Source of the DNA: an uncultured Prevotella sp.
GTDB lineage: Bacteria; Bacteroidota; Bacteroidia; Bacteroidales; Bacteroidaceae
DNA length: 44,536 nt
Direction: 5' to 3'
Assembly (NCBI GenBank): GCA_900540885.1
Contig: UQHJ01000015.1
Location: 1 to 44,536 of the forward strand
Shown one piece after another: positions 8,319-16,879 of the stretch; positions within the stretch are counted from its first letter, which is position 1, and each line of letters begins with the position of its first letter. Position numbers and translations under genes: made by a program. The notes beneath the pieces are model-generated. The model was not told the origin of the DNA, did no database searches, and saw only the letters and a list, made by a program, of their open reading frames with translations.

Positions 8319-8402
8319 TCCTTCAACCCCTTCATCAAGCTAACAAGCCGCTCACGCGCCTCGTCTTTACCGACTGGTGGCACGTGGGCGGCTTGCGTTG
8401 TG
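8315..8402 (-). pseudogene. 3' fragment of a tail assembly chaperone gene
   Basis: It encodes TTQAAHVPPVGKDEARER...MKGLKD, the same as the C-terminus of the chaperone extension at 20687, ending one residue earlier because of a TAA. Homology stops abruptly at 8402, 22 bp before the left att repeat, marking a deletion joint. Confidence 0.75.
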
Positions 8403-8423
8403 TGTGAAGTGGCTTCGTTATTG

Positions 8424-8560
8424 TGCGGTAAAAAAACGAGTAACAACAAACAACAAAACCGCCAATTATCAAGCCTTTACAACTTAATAATCAGCGGTTT
8501 TCCTTATGTCGGGGCGACGGGATTCGAACCCACGACCCCCTGCTCCCAAAGCAGGTGCGC
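8424..8560. repeat. attL: 137-bp direct repeat containing the 3' part of tRNA-Pro
   Basis: 8424-8560 matches 44159-44295 with 6 mismatches and no gaps. The last 74 bp (8487-8560) are identical to 44222-44295 and cover the tRNA 3' half through the anticodon stem. To the right of 8560 the tRNA sequence is lost. On the minus strand an inverted repeat, AAACCGC...GCGGTTT, just past the tRNA end would act as its terminator. Confidence 0.9.
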
Positions 8561-8615
8561 GATTGTGTATAATGTATTGATTATCATATACTTTTAGAAT
8601 TTGGCTTTGTTTGCT

Positions 8616-8636
8616 GCTCACAAATAGCTCACAAAA
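8616..8636. repeat. Candidate integrase arm-type sites, left
   Basis: Two direct copies of GCTCACAAA spaced by TA (11-bp pitch, about one helical turn). The same 21-bp block occurs at 44096-44116 near the other att. In the joined attP the two blocks would flank the core, as arm sites do for lambda-type integrases. Confidence 0.6.
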
Positions 8637-8710
8637 TGGGAGGAGGGGAATACAAAAAAAGTCCTTACACGGAGAGGGGTAAGGGCGTATGTTATATGCG
8701 TGCTGGGTTG

Positions 8711-8741
8711 CAAAAAGCCTCACACTTAATAGCATGAGGCT
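8711..8741 (-). terminator. Intrinsic terminator of the small lipoprotein gene
   Basis: On the minus strand AGCCTCA...TGAGGCT forms a stem followed by TTTTTG. It lies about 60 bp past the stop codon at 8801. Confidence 0.65.
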
Positions 8742-8800
8742 CTAACTTGCACCTATCAGCCATAGGTGGCTTGTGTATTAAAAAAGTAATGAATGGCTGA

Positions 8801-8917
8801 TTACACTATCAGCGTGTCGTGAGTGCGCTCCACGCTCTGCACCACCTTGCACGCGCAACTGCTGTGCAAGATAACTGCACAGAAAATGACAATAAGAAAA
8901 CTACAAATTCTATTCAT
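8801..8917 (-). CDS. Small lipoprotein-like peptide (38 residues)
   Basis: MNRICSFLIVIFCAVILHSSCACK begins with a hydrophobic signal and a lipobox-like LHSSC, followed by a short polar tail (VVQSVERTHDTLIV). The pattern resembles the start of the spanin-like protein at 21659-22216 (LLVTSC followed by a Gln/Ser/Thr-rich stretch). It may be an intact small lipoprotein or a leftover of a second lysis gene. A terminator follows at 8711-8741. It is divergent from hicA. Confidence 0.4.
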   Translation of the reverse strand: MNRICSFLIVIFCAVILHSSCACKVVQSVERTHDTLIV

Positions 8918-8932
8918 TTTTACAGAATATAT

Positions 8933-8963
8933 TTTGTTATTTGGAACATAATCGTTACCTTTG
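8933..8963 (+). promoter_or_regulatory. Promoter of the left hicAB operon
   Basis: TTTG at 8933-8936 and TACCTTTG at 8956-8963 with a 19-bp spacer. The following leader TTTGCATTGTTCTAATAA is identical to the leader of the orphan hicB-like gene at 30364-30588. Confidence 0.75.
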
Positions 8964-8987
8964 CATTGTTCTAATAATAAATCAGCG

Positions 8988-9185
8988 ATGGTAAAATTTT
9001 CAGAGTTGTATAGGTTGTTAGAATCCAATGGTTGGAAAATCAAAAAAGGTTCGCGACATTTCAAATATGTTCATTCCGATTTTGATTTTTTCATACCCGT
9101 TGGCCGTCATAAATCAGCAGAGGTGCCTACTGGCACACTAAATTCTATATTGAGGGCGGCTGGGTTGAAACAACCTAAAAAGTAA
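8988..9185 (+). CDS. hicA: HicA-type mRNA interferase toxin
   Basis: A 65-residue protein with the small double-stranded-RNA-binding-like fold of HicA: MVKFSELYRLLESNGWKIKK, then GSRHFKYVHSD with the conserved His, then VPTGTLNSILRAAGL. HicA toxins bind and cleave mRNA and are held inactive by HicB. The ATG at 8988 is chosen because a possible upstream start (TTG at 8961) would lie inside the -7 box. It is followed by a hairpin and then hicB. It is transcribed inward from the left end of the prophage. Confidence 0.85.
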   Translation: MVKFSELYRLLESNGWKIKKGSRHFKYVHSDFDFFIPVGRHKSAEVPTGTLNSILRAAGLKQPKK

Positions 9186-9200
9186 AAGAACCATTGTTCT

Positions 9201-9231
9201 CCGCTCCATATAAAGTGGAGCGGTTCTTTCT
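9201..9231 (+). terminator. Hairpin with T-rich tail between hicA and hicB
   Basis: CCGCTCCA and TGGAGCGG pair around a 7-nt loop and are followed by TTCTTTCTATT. It looks like an intrinsic terminator or attenuator inside the operon, which would change the toxin to antitoxin ratio. The right-hand hicAB has a hairpin in the same place. Confidence 0.6.
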
Positions 9232-9248
9232 ATTAGAATAACCCCAAA

Positions 9249-9656
9249 ATGCCAAGTAATATGAAACTTAATGCTGTTATTGAACGCGGGCAAGATGGCG
9301 GATTTGCCATCTGTGTTCGGGAAATGCCCTGGCTGCTTGGTTATGGCAAAACCGAATCAGAAGCAAAGGATGATTTTAACGATGTTTTCAAAGAACAAGT
9401 TGATTATTTCTTTGAGAGACACGGGAAACGCCCAGATTGGGAAAATGCTGAAATATCGTTTACATACGATTTGACTGCATTCTTCCTTGCCTTCCCATTT
9501 ATCAACGCATCTGAATTTGCTCGTTTTGTTGGGCTTAACCCATCTTTAATGCGCAAATACAAGCAAGGACTTGCATCAGCATCAGACAAGCAATTGGACA
9601 TTATCCAAAAAGGTTTAAACAAATTCGTTGACCACTTGAAATCTGTACAATTCTGA
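9249..9656 (+). CDS. hicB: HicB-type antitoxin with C-terminal DNA-binding domain
   Basis: A 135-residue protein. The N-terminal partial RNase H-like fold shows MKLNAVIERGQDGGFAICV..MPWLLGYGKTESEAKDDF, the usual HicB pattern. The C-terminal part (about residues 85-130, ASEFARFVGLNPSLMRKYKQGLASASDKQL) is a helix-turn-helix, suggesting autoregulation. The partner is hicA just upstream. The start could also be the ATG at 9261. A strong terminator follows at 9706-9744. Confidence 0.85.
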   Translation: MPSNMKLNAVIERGQDGGFAICVREMPWLLGYGKTESEAKDDFNDVFKEQVDYFFERHGKRPDWENAEISFTYDLTAFFLAFPFINASEFARFVGLNPSLMRKYKQGLASASDKQLDIIQKGLNKFVDHLKSVQF

Positions 9657-9705
9657 TAGGCTGCAAACATTTAGCCACCATATGCAAAGATTTATTAGAA
9701 CACTT

Positions 9706-9744
9706 AACTGCCTCACGTGTTTGCCGTGTGGCAGTTTCTTTTTT
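9706..9744 (+). terminator. Intrinsic terminator of hicAB (left)
   Basis: AACTGCC...GGCAGTT stem followed by TTTCTTTTTT. It ends the rightward hicAB transcript where it meets the leftward late operon. Confidence 0.85.
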
Positions 9745-9895
9745 ACACAAACTTGTCATACGCAAAGTGATTTACCCTATTAAGCCAGCCTTTTAAAAAT
9801 TTCTTTTTTTGCGGATCAATCTCGTCTGGCTTTATGTCGCTGCGAGATGCCGCTATCTTTACACACTCAATCCTAATTTCTTGCAGTCTGTTCAT
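9743..9895 (-). CDS. Small hypothetical protein at the end of the late operon
   Basis: A 50-residue open frame, MNRLQEIRIECVKIAASRSD...FAYDKFV, whose ATG overlaps the stop of the upstream gene (TAATG). This coupling and the basic, helical composition suggest it is translated. No family recognised. It is the last gene of the leftward structural operon, so a tail or accessory role is possible. Confidence 0.55.
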   Translation of the reverse strand: MNRLQEIRIECVKIAASRSDIKPDEIDPQKKKFLKGWLNRVNHFAYDKFV

Positions 9896-10482
9896 TATAG
9901 TCCGAGTTTCTCTTTAATCTTATTCAGTAGTTCTCTGTCTGCTGCCGTCATCACACCAGCCTTTGCAGTTGTTGCTGCTGTGAGTGTAAGCACTTTGTTG
10001 CCACTTTCTGCAAAGTTTGTGTAGTTGACAATCACCTTGTCTGTAGTACTCTGCCCTTCTGCCAGATTGTGATTTAGGACGCGAGCAAACACATACTTAT
10101 CCATCAGTCCGTCTTGGTTACGGTTTACCAAATGGCATAACAATACTTGACTATAATTGGTTTGTTCGGTGTCGTTGGCTGCGCCCCAGTGCTTAAATCG
10201 GAGGAACAAGTTACGGTCAGTGTGCGTGTACGTCCATATCTTGCCACTCAATGCTGTATGCATTTCATCACTGCTTGCCGAATAAATGTAGTTCTTAGTT
10301 GTTCCATTCGCAGAAGTCTGCACAGTGGGTACATTCATTGCCGTGAGCAATTGTTGTAGCGTGATAGTTTGTGCATTGTCTGTGTCGGTCTGCCCAGCAA
10401 CGACCAATCGCACGTCCAATCCGCTCACACTCGCTGCTGCTTGCAACTCGGCTAATGCTTCTGAGAGTTTTTTTGTTGCCAT
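9895..10482 (-). CDS. Phage tail/fibre-associated structural protein
   Basis: A 195-residue protein downstream of the large fibre gene. The C-terminus (LTAATTAKAGVMTAADRELLNKIKEKLGL) is a short motif often found at the ends of tail fibre or fibre-tip proteins of Bacteroidota phages. The N-terminus is helical (KKLSEALAELQAAA), and the middle is beta-rich. I infer a fibre tip or receptor-binding accessory part. It has no visible catalytic motif. Confidence 0.6.
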   Translation of the reverse strand: MATKKLSEALAELQAAASVSGLDVRLVVAGQTDTDNAQTITLQQLLTAMNVPTVQTSANGTTKNYIYSASSDEMHTALSGKIWTYTHTDRNLFLRFKHWGAANDTEQTNYSQVLLCHLVNRNQDGLMDKYVFARVLNHNLAEGQSTTDKVIVNYTNFAESGNKVLTLTAATTAKAGVMTAADRELLNKIKEKLGL

Positions 10483-10525
10483 GTTATTTGTTTTTTAGAG
10501 GTTTTTGCAATGGTTGTAATTTATG

Positions 10526-10551
10526 GTGCGCCTTCGGACGCGCTTTTTTTA
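10526..10551 (+). terminator. Rightward-facing terminator inside the leftward late region
   Basis: GTGCGCC-TTCG-GACGCGC forms a UUCG-capped stem followed by eight T residues on the plus strand. No plus-strand gene lies just upstream, so it may block antisense transcription. Confidence 0.5.
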
Positions 10552-13500
10552 TCCTAAGGGCTTAAATTCAGGTAGTCTATCATATACGAAACCAGTACCA
10601 GGCTTTAGCGTAGCATTAAAATTCATATCAGCGATAGCACCGTCATATTGCCAATAGAATTGTCCGTCCGAGCCGACACTCATCGTAAGGATAACCATGC
10701 CTTTGTCTAATGTTAAAACGGTCTTGAAGCCTGTTCCACCTGTTTTGAAAAAGCGGCCGTACAAATAAAAACCCTTGCCAAGTTCTTCACTATCTTTCAT
10801 GTTGTTATAAATAATAAACTTGCAGCCGACAAGCGAGAGAGCTTGTTGGATTTCATCATCGCTCTTTCCATAAGGTGGTAACTGCCATCTTCGATAATCT
10901 TTTGTTACTTTAATCTTCGTATCTGAGGTGCTTTCGTCAACCGTTACCCTTTCGGGTAAACTATTGACATAGATAATGGTCGATAGATTAGGGATAATGG
11001 GGTATGCGTACTTAGTGTAAAGTTTACTTGTCGTGCCTGTAACATCATGCGTTCTTAACTCGAGATAGTTATTATAGTTAGTAGTATCTATAGTAGTTAC
11101 CGAGTTAAGCTGCATACCCGTTGTAATGCCGTTAAATACACCTTGGTCAGCATATATTGTGCCCTTGAAGTAGTATTGTTTGTTTACGGGGTCGATTGCT
11201 ACTTGCAGTGTGTTGTGGTCTAATGCGTACATACCTACGACAGTATTGCCCCCTATCTGCAATCCGTTAGACGACATCATGCAGCCTGTGTAAGTGCCGT
11301 CAATCTCTTTTCGGCCGAAGAACGCGTTACCACTTGCTATGTAGTTGTCACCGCTCATGGTATAGCCATTGAAGGCTTTCAGCCAATCGGGCAAGGAGAC
11401 TGCTTTCTTGTCCATTTCGTTTAAGCACCAATCCGAAGCGGTTTTGCCCACTTCGAGTTTTACTTGATTGATAGCGATGAAGTCACCGCTCGTGCCTATT
11501 GTTGCTCTGAATAGTAAGAGCGGACTGGCATAAGAACCGTCAGGGCGTACGCGGAAGGTGTAGATGTGGCGCACCCATTCTGATGTTAGCTGCCACGTGT
11601 GGCGCCCGTCATTGTAGAAAGCCGTTTCCTTCACTCCGTCTGCTAATGGCATATCTGCGCTTGCATCAGACAAGACGCGTCCTCCATAATCATATACGTA
11701 TGTGTTGATACTACCTGAGCCACGTGCGTAGAAAGATAGCGTGTACCATTGTCCCGACATGATTATTGAGCCTAACGATTGCGAATAAAAGTCAAACTCG
11801 CGTTCGCTGCTTCGCCATGCGCACAAAGAGTTGATGCCACAGAACGTCTCCATGTTGGACGGTGTCGCCATGCGAATAAGCTGCGCATCATTCTGAATGT
11901 AGCCGTCAGCTGTTAATGCTGATCCACCTTCGTACGGTCTACCCAATGTGACCATAGAAATGTCTGCTTGCGAGCCACTTGTTAAACGTACCAACACGTA
12001 TTTTGTACCGCTAAGGCTTGACTTCGTGCAGAATGCGATGTAATGTCGTCTCCACGTTGAGGTCAATGCAAATTCAGCACTTGCGTCACTTGGAGAGCCT
12101 TTTGCCTTTCCGTCAACGTAGATTGTTTGCTCGTTCGTGTCGGGATAACAATATACAGTGGCAGTACCTGTGCCTCGCATTGTAATGCCTATAACGTACC
12201 ATGTCGAAGGGTTGAGCAACTTTGTTACATCATATCGGAATATGTCCGTCTGCGTTGATACAGAAGCCGAGAGCATATCCGTATCACCAACCGCTGCTCC
12301 CTCGTTCAGCGTGCCGTTAATCGTGGCGAGCGATGAGCGGAAATTGAGCCACGTGCCAGCGTAGTTCTCTGCCCTTGGTGCGAAGTCGGTATGCACGAGA
12401 AGGTTGCTATGTAGGCTTATTCCGTCTGCTCCGTCATTGCCGTCTTTACCGTTCGTACCATTCCAAACGACTGGAATGGTCTTTTGTGCTACTTCGACTT
12501 CGCTGACAAATAACTTAAACTCAATACGTGTCGCGTGTAGATAATCAATCGTTACCGTATCTCCTGTGCCTTCTTTTTGTATCGTAGTACCGTCAGAGCT
12601 ATATATGGCCCACTTCATTTTACCTCCTGTAAACTTCTTTGAGGTTAGGCCTTCCGTGCGGTATGCTTCAACGGTAATGGTCTTTGTACTGTAAGAAGGT
12701 GAAGTAGTAGGACTTTGTTTTGTTCTTGTTATAGACCCAACAGGGGCGAGAATGTAGTAGGCTGCTCCGTCATCACCTCGTGGCCCAATAGGGCCTCGTG
12801 GGCCAATAGGGCCTTGCGGGCCAGAAGGGCCTTGCGGGCCAGAAGGGCCTTGCGGTCCGTTAACACCGTCCTTGCCTACGAAGCCAATCAGCTCTGTCGT
12901 TTCAGTGCCGTCGGGATAAAATGTGCGTTTCCAAATGTACTTACCTTGCGCCACGTCAGTAGGGAACGTACTGCTCCAATCATGATTAGGCGCGCTCGTG
13001 CCATTATCACTAACGGCCCATTTGTAGGTCGTTTGGCTCTGTGGCCCCCATTTGATCGTTACATTGTTTCCTATTGTCACTGTTCCTTTGCCGTTGTATT
13101 CGATAGCCCCTTGTCCGAGCGAAAACGAACCGTCAGGGTTGAGGCTGTAGTGAGTGGTACGTCCGTCGGGTGAGAGAGAGATGATTTGCCCATTCTTCGC
13201 GTAAAGGCCAAAGCCACCTGTGGGGAGGTAGCCGCCAAGGCGACAAGCGAGACAACCGACAAAGCTCTTGGAGGTGATACCAGTGAGTAAGTCGATAGCA
13301 GGTTGCCCCGTGCCGTTGGCGTGAATGTAAATGGCGCTTTGGCGTGTGGGGTCGGTAGCGTTGCCGTATTGTACCAACTCGTCGCCTACTTCGGGGAGTA
13401 CCATTTGTCCTGCAATGGGGGCGTTGCTATTGTCGGCAAGGAGCATGGACGTGCCGTCGTCGGCAGTAATGAGGGCGGAGAGGTCGTCTGTTACGAGTTG

Positions 13501-14484
13501 GGCTACTTGCGCGGGAACATCTTGCACGACGTGGTCGTAAGCGTTGACCTCGCCCGCATGAGGTTCGACAATGGCGGCATCGAACTCCGACCTATTAATG
13601 GCCAACACATTGTCGTGGCCGCCTGCTGTGCTGCCTATGAAGCTAACTCTTACCCAATAGCCGCGAGCGCCATTCGATGTCCAGCGTTGGCAACGTATGA
13701 AGTCGTTCGCTTGGAAACCTCCGTAGCCGTGCGTGTCGTCCCCCTCTAATACTAAGTAATAGTTCGTAGCGTCCCCATCTACGCTCTTCACGCGGCCGCA
13801 TGCTTGACTGATACCCAGTGCGCCACAAATGGCACGTATCTTTTCGATGACGAGTTCAAAGGCCGTGAGCCTTCCGCGAATGCGGAGGTTGTCAGCCTCC
13901 ACGTAAGTCTGACCGTCCTCGGCCGTTTGTGCAGCCCACCCACTGCCCGCGAAGCCATTGCTCACGAAGTCGGGACTTTGTGCTGAGGCTTCGAAGTTGG
14001 TAGCCTTGCGGAAGGTGACGCTCCCCTCGGCCGTGTCGTCGTGTTGGCGGCTTAGGTAACGCTCGTCAGCCGTACCCCATTGCGTAAGGTCGTCGGCCGT
14101 GGCAGCATGATCGGCCGTGGCTGCATGATCGGCTTCGGTGGCATGGGCCGCGTTGTCAGCATTCGTGGCGTCGTCGGCCGTGGTGGCGTGGTCGGCTGAG
14201 GCAGCCTCATCGGCAAATCCTGCCTTCACCTTGGTACGGACGGTTTCGCCCGTGTCGGTGTCGGTACTATCCAGATAGAGGTAGCCGTCGGCAGGAGCAG
14301 CGTCCAGCTGATTAAGCGTGTCGAGATTGGGGTGCATGTGTGCATCGGCCGAGGGAGTACTGCCTCCGCTGCTTATGGAAGCCCCACCGCCACCGCTGCT
14401 TGTGGCTGAGGCCTCAGCGTTATTGCCTTTGCGCGCTCTGCGTGGCGTGGCTGTAACGTATCGTGTTGTAACTTTATAGTCCAT
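10549..14484 (-). CDS. Large tail fibre / host-specificity protein with collagen-like repeat
   Basis: A 1311-residue protein. Residues about 95-135 contain Ala-Asp-His-rich short repeats (TADDATNADNAAHATEADHAA). A collagen-like Gly-X-Y stretch of about 30 residues lies near residue 555 (GPQGPSGPQGPSGPQG...), probably forming a trimeric stalk. After it come beta-rich, carbohydrate-binding-like segments and a C-terminal domain with many aromatic residues. The position after the tape measure and the distal tail protein fits a receptor-binding fibre or central tip protein. Receptor unknown; a surface polysaccharide is likely by analogy with Bacteroidota phages. Confidence 0.8.
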   Translation of the reverse strand: MDYKVTTRYVTATPRRARKGNNAEASATSSGGGGASISSGGSTPSADAHMHPNLDTLNQLDAAPADGYLYLDSTDTDTGETVRTKVKAGFADEAASADHATTADDATNADNAAHATEADHAATADHAATADDLTQWGTADERYLSRQHDDTAEGSVTFRKATNFEASAQSPDFVSNGFAGSGWAAQTAEDGQTYVEADNLRIRGRLTAFELVIEKIRAICGALGISQACGRVKSVDGDATNYYLVLEGDDTHGYGGFQANDFIRCQRWTSNGARGYWVRVSFIGSTAGGHDNVLAINRSEFDAAIVEPHAGEVNAYDHVVQDVPAQVAQLVTDDLSALITADDGTSMLLADNSNAPIAGQMVLPEVGDELVQYGNATDPTRQSAIYIHANGTGQPAIDLLTGITSKSFVGCLACRLGGYLPTGGFGLYAKNGQIISLSPDGRTTHYSLNPDGSFSLGQGAIEYNGKGTVTIGNNVTIKWGPQSQTTYKWAVSDNGTSAPNHDWSSTFPTDVAQGKYIWKRTFYPDGTETTELIGFVGKDGVNGPQGPSGPQGPSGPQGPIGPRGPIGPRGDDGAAYYILAPVGSITRTKQSPTTSPSYSTKTITVEAYRTEGLTSKKFTGGKMKWAIYSSDGTTIQKEGTGDTVTIDYLHATRIEFKLFVSEVEVAQKTIPVVWNGTNGKDGNDGADGISLHSNLLVHTDFAPRAENYAGTWLNFRSSLATINGTLNEGAAVGDTDMLSASVSTQTDIFRYDVTKLLNPSTWYVIGITMRGTGTATVYCYPDTNEQTIYVDGKAKGSPSDASAEFALTSTWRRHYIAFCTKSSLSGTKYVLVRLTSGSQADISMVTLGRPYEGGSALTADGYIQNDAQLIRMATPSNMETFCGINSLCAWRSSEREFDFYSQSLGSIIMSGQWYTLSFYARGSGSINTYVYDYGGRVLSDASADMPLADGVKETAFYNDGRHTWQLTSEWVRHIYTFRVRPDGSYASPLLLFRATIGTSGDFIAINQVKLEVGKTASDWCLNEMDKKAVSLPDWLKAFNGYTMSGDNYIASGNAFFGRKEIDGTYTGCMMSSNGLQIGGNTVVGMYALDHNTLQVAIDPVNKQYYFKGTIYADQGVFNGITTGMQLNSVTTIDTTNYNNYLELRTHDVTGTTSKLYTKYAYPIIPNLSTIIYVNSLPERVTVDESTSDTKIKVTKDYRRWQLPPYGKSDDEIQQALSLVGCKFIIYNNMKDSEELGKGFYLYGRFFKTGGTGFKTVLTLDKGMVILTMSVGSDGQFYWQYDGAIADMNFNATLKPGTGFVYDRLPEFKPLG

Positions 14485-14498
14485 AGCCTTAGTTGTTG

Positions 14499-16874
14499 TT
14501 ATTTAATGATTTCTTTGTTCCATTCCTCGGGTTCGAGCCTTACAAATTTAATATTACTCGTACCGTCGTAGGCGCTGAGCACCTCACTTTTCATCATAAA
14601 GAGGTCCTCACTCGGCATAGCGCGGTCGGTGAAGAGCTGTAGCGGTGAGAGCGGAGTAATGGCCTCTCCCTCAAGCGTAGGTACGCGGTGTCCATACTGG
14701 CTAAAGAGCAGCCCTAACAAGTCGTACTCAATCAGCCAAGGCGCAGACGTGTTGGTGCGACGTAGGAAACATCGTTGAGGAATATCCGTCAGCCCAGAGC
14801 CAGAGGGCGCAAACGAATACCACATTTTGTAGGCGCCTCGTGCCGTCACCCCCAAGTCACTCCCAAAGGCTGTGCCGCAAATGGTGTCAATCTTTATCTC
14901 GTCCTTTGCGTTCGCGTTTATCCATGCGCTGTATTCGGCATCACTCTTCTCCACCGCTTCAGCGATGAGGCCTTGTACTATCTCCAACTTCGGGAACTTG
15001 TAAAGCCACCACCTTTGCGTCCAATTCATACGTTGCCCTCGTTTAGAGGTTTGCGTACTAATACACACGTCGCGCAATCCGTTCGGGTCGGGCAACGACT
15101 TGTCGAGTTGGCACGTCTGAGGATTGGTAATGGGGTAGCTCTTTTTCCCGTCAGTATCGTCGAAGATGATACACCCCGTATAAATGGTCAACTCTAAGTA
15201 CCCCGCAGTGTACGGCAGGGGAATGATTTCGCCCTCCGTGGCGTATTGTTCATTAGTTCGTTCGTGGCCAAGGGTGTGTGTATGGTTCTTCGACCACCCT
15301 TGAATGCCGCTCTCCTCCTTTATGCTATCACTCTTAGAGTTGGCATAGTAGAGGAGGTAAGAGGGCGCATGCGTGAAGTATTTCGTATCGTCGTATTCAA
15401 CCGCGACCCAATGCCCTTCGTTATTGTAGCCTTTGGCTTGGTATTGCGCTATGGCCTTGCCATTGCCGTCAAACAAGACGAGCGAGAAGGGAATGTAGCA
15501 GTAAGCCTCGCGCACCTTACACCAGTTAAAGTTGTCCTTTTCGTTCGTTTCGTCCTTTGCCTCGGCAAATGGGTTGAGGCGCGGGTCTATCATCATCTCC
15601 ATAGTGAGGTGAATGTAAGAGCGCATCACGTCTTCTGACACTTGATTTTGGGCCGCAGGGCAGTACACACGAGGAAAACGCATCAGCACTTCGTCCGACG
15701 TGCCCGATAGGTCGTTGAAGGCACGCGTAACGACGTTTTCGCTTGTGTTAGCTTCGACATAGGCATAATGGGCGTCTCTCCCCAAAGGCGATTGTTGCCC
15801 ATTGAGCGTGAGGTTATTGCGCGGCCAGCAATTCGTTAAGGCCAGCCACGCAAGGCCCTCACACGCTCCGCCCCCCGTACCCGTCTTCACCATTTTGAAG
15901 AAATGCGCATCGGGGTGCTTTTGCGTAAGGCCAGTGGCAGCACTATCAGAGGCAGAATGGAAGAAACGACTTATCTCGTACGTTTTGAACCCAGGGCCAA
16001 ACATGTTAAACACGCTGCCCACCTCTGTCAGTCGGTCTTGTTTTATGGTTACGCTGTTGTCGCTCAGCAGGTCGCCCCCCGTGTAGGGCGAGAACTTAAC
16101 GACGGCCGCTTGCGCCAACTTATCTACCGATAGCGTTTGCTCCGTAGCGTCCCAGGTGATTTCTTCTACCTTGGGTGGATTATTGCGCAGCGCATTCAAG
16201 TCGTACACCATGATCTTGCCCGCACGCTGCACGATACGCAAGGCAAGCGGTTGCAGCACACCGTTCAACACTTCGTCAAGCGTTGAGGCTTCACCGTCCT
16301 CATCGTAGAAGTTGGCAGCATCAACGTATAGGCGTGTAAGGTTACAATGCTCCCATAGCACGTTGTCGTTCATCTCTAACGACGTGAATACCTCTACTGG
16401 CACTGCGCTGAGGCCCACCTGCTCAAGGCAATAGTCAATGTAGTGGCGCACCGACTTAATGCCCCCCGCTTCGCCATACTTTAGGCGCTGCATGTGGCCG
16501 AAGTCAGTAAAGGTGAGTGTGACGGTGTAGTCCTTCTCCGATTGGTAAGGCTCTTCATACGTTTCGCAGTCGAGGCCACCCACCCAAAAGAGCGCATCGT
16601 CAAGGTAGACGTGTGCCATTACATTGCCTGGACTGATTTGGAAGAGGTCCGTAAACGTGCGGTCAGCAGGACTTACGATGTTGATCGTGAGCGTTGCGCC
16701 ACAAGTGGTTTCGTACTTTTCGCGCTCCTCCCATTCTAATTCAAGTGGCGTGTCGGCATCAAACGTGAGGTCGCCAACGGAAGTGAAAGGCGCATTGGCC
16801 GCTTGCCATATTTCGACCCGCCACGTTTGGCCCTTGCAGTTAACAAAACTGCCAGCGTATCTTTTGTAAAGCAT
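14499..16874 (-). CDS. Distal tail / baseplate hub protein
   Basis: A 791-residue protein between the tape measure and the fibre, the usual place of the distal tail and tail-associated proteins of siphoviruses. The N-terminus (MLYKRYAGSFVNCKGQTWRVEIW...LEWEEREKYETTCGATLTINIVSP) is beta-rich and resembles hub domains; the segment SQLTLTFTDFGHMQRLKY-like (YTVTLTFTDFGHMQRL) is also hub-like. No peptidase motif is obvious. A 150-bp hairpin repeat separates it from the tape-measure gene upstream. Confidence 0.75.
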   Translation of the reverse strand: MLYKRYAGSFVNCKGQTWRVEIWQAANAPFTSVGDLTFDADTPLELEWEEREKYETTCGATLTINIVSPADRTFTDLFQISPGNVMAHVYLDDALFWVGGLDCETYEEPYQSEKDYTVTLTFTDFGHMQRLKYGEAGGIKSVRHYIDYCLEQVGLSAVPVEVFTSLEMNDNVLWEHCNLTRLYVDAANFYDEDGEASTLDEVLNGVLQPLALRIVQRAGKIMVYDLNALRNNPPKVEEITWDATEQTLSVDKLAQAAVVKFSPYTGGDLLSDNSVTIKQDRLTEVGSVFNMFGPGFKTYEISRFFHSASDSAATGLTQKHPDAHFFKMVKTGTGGGACEGLAWLALTNCWPRNNLTLNGQQSPLGRDAHYAYVEANTSENVVTRAFNDLSGTSDEVLMRFPRVYCPAAQNQVSEDVMRSYIHLTMEMMIDPRLNPFAEAKDETNEKDNFNWCKVREAYCYIPFSLVLFDGNGKAIAQYQAKGYNNEGHWVAVEYDDTKYFTHAPSYLLYYANSKSDSIKEESGIQGWSKNHTHTLGHERTNEQYATEGEIIPLPYTAGYLELTIYTGCIIFDDTDGKKSYPITNPQTCQLDKSLPDPNGLRDVCISTQTSKRGQRMNWTQRWWLYKFPKLEIVQGLIAEAVEKSDAEYSAWINANAKDEIKIDTICGTAFGSDLGVTARGAYKMWYSFAPSGSGLTDIPQRCFLRRTNTSAPWLIEYDLLGLLFSQYGHRVPTLEGEAITPLSPLQLFTDRAMPSEDLFMMKSEVLSAYDGTSNIKFVRLEPEEWNKEIIK

Positions 16875-16879
16875 GATGC

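Larger units (their letters stand above)
6784..8402. mobile_element. Remnant of a sibling prophage
   Basis: This stretch repeats sequence found inside the main prophage at 20103-20778. From left to right it holds a broken tape-measure start, a membrane-protein gene, a second broken tape-measure start, two more membrane-protein genes, and the 3' end of the tail-chaperone gene. It then runs straight into the left att repeat at 8424. The gene order (tape measure - moron - chaperone) is the same as in the intact prophage. The simplest reading is an earlier, related prophage at the same tRNA that lost almost everything but its moron genes. Confidence 0.7.

Noticed and set aside
8484..8735. Open frame across attL and the tRNA fragment
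   Set aside because: It reads through tRNA sequence and the att core and has no promoter or family features; the same frame appears over the real tRNA at 44241-44474.
12715..13173. Plus-strand open frame opposite the collagen-like region
   Set aside because: It arises from the repetitive codons of the fibre gene on the other strand and has no start context or promoter.
10549..14484. Diversity-generating retroelement acting on the fibre gene
   Set aside because: No reverse transcriptase and no template/variable repeat pair were seen in the window.
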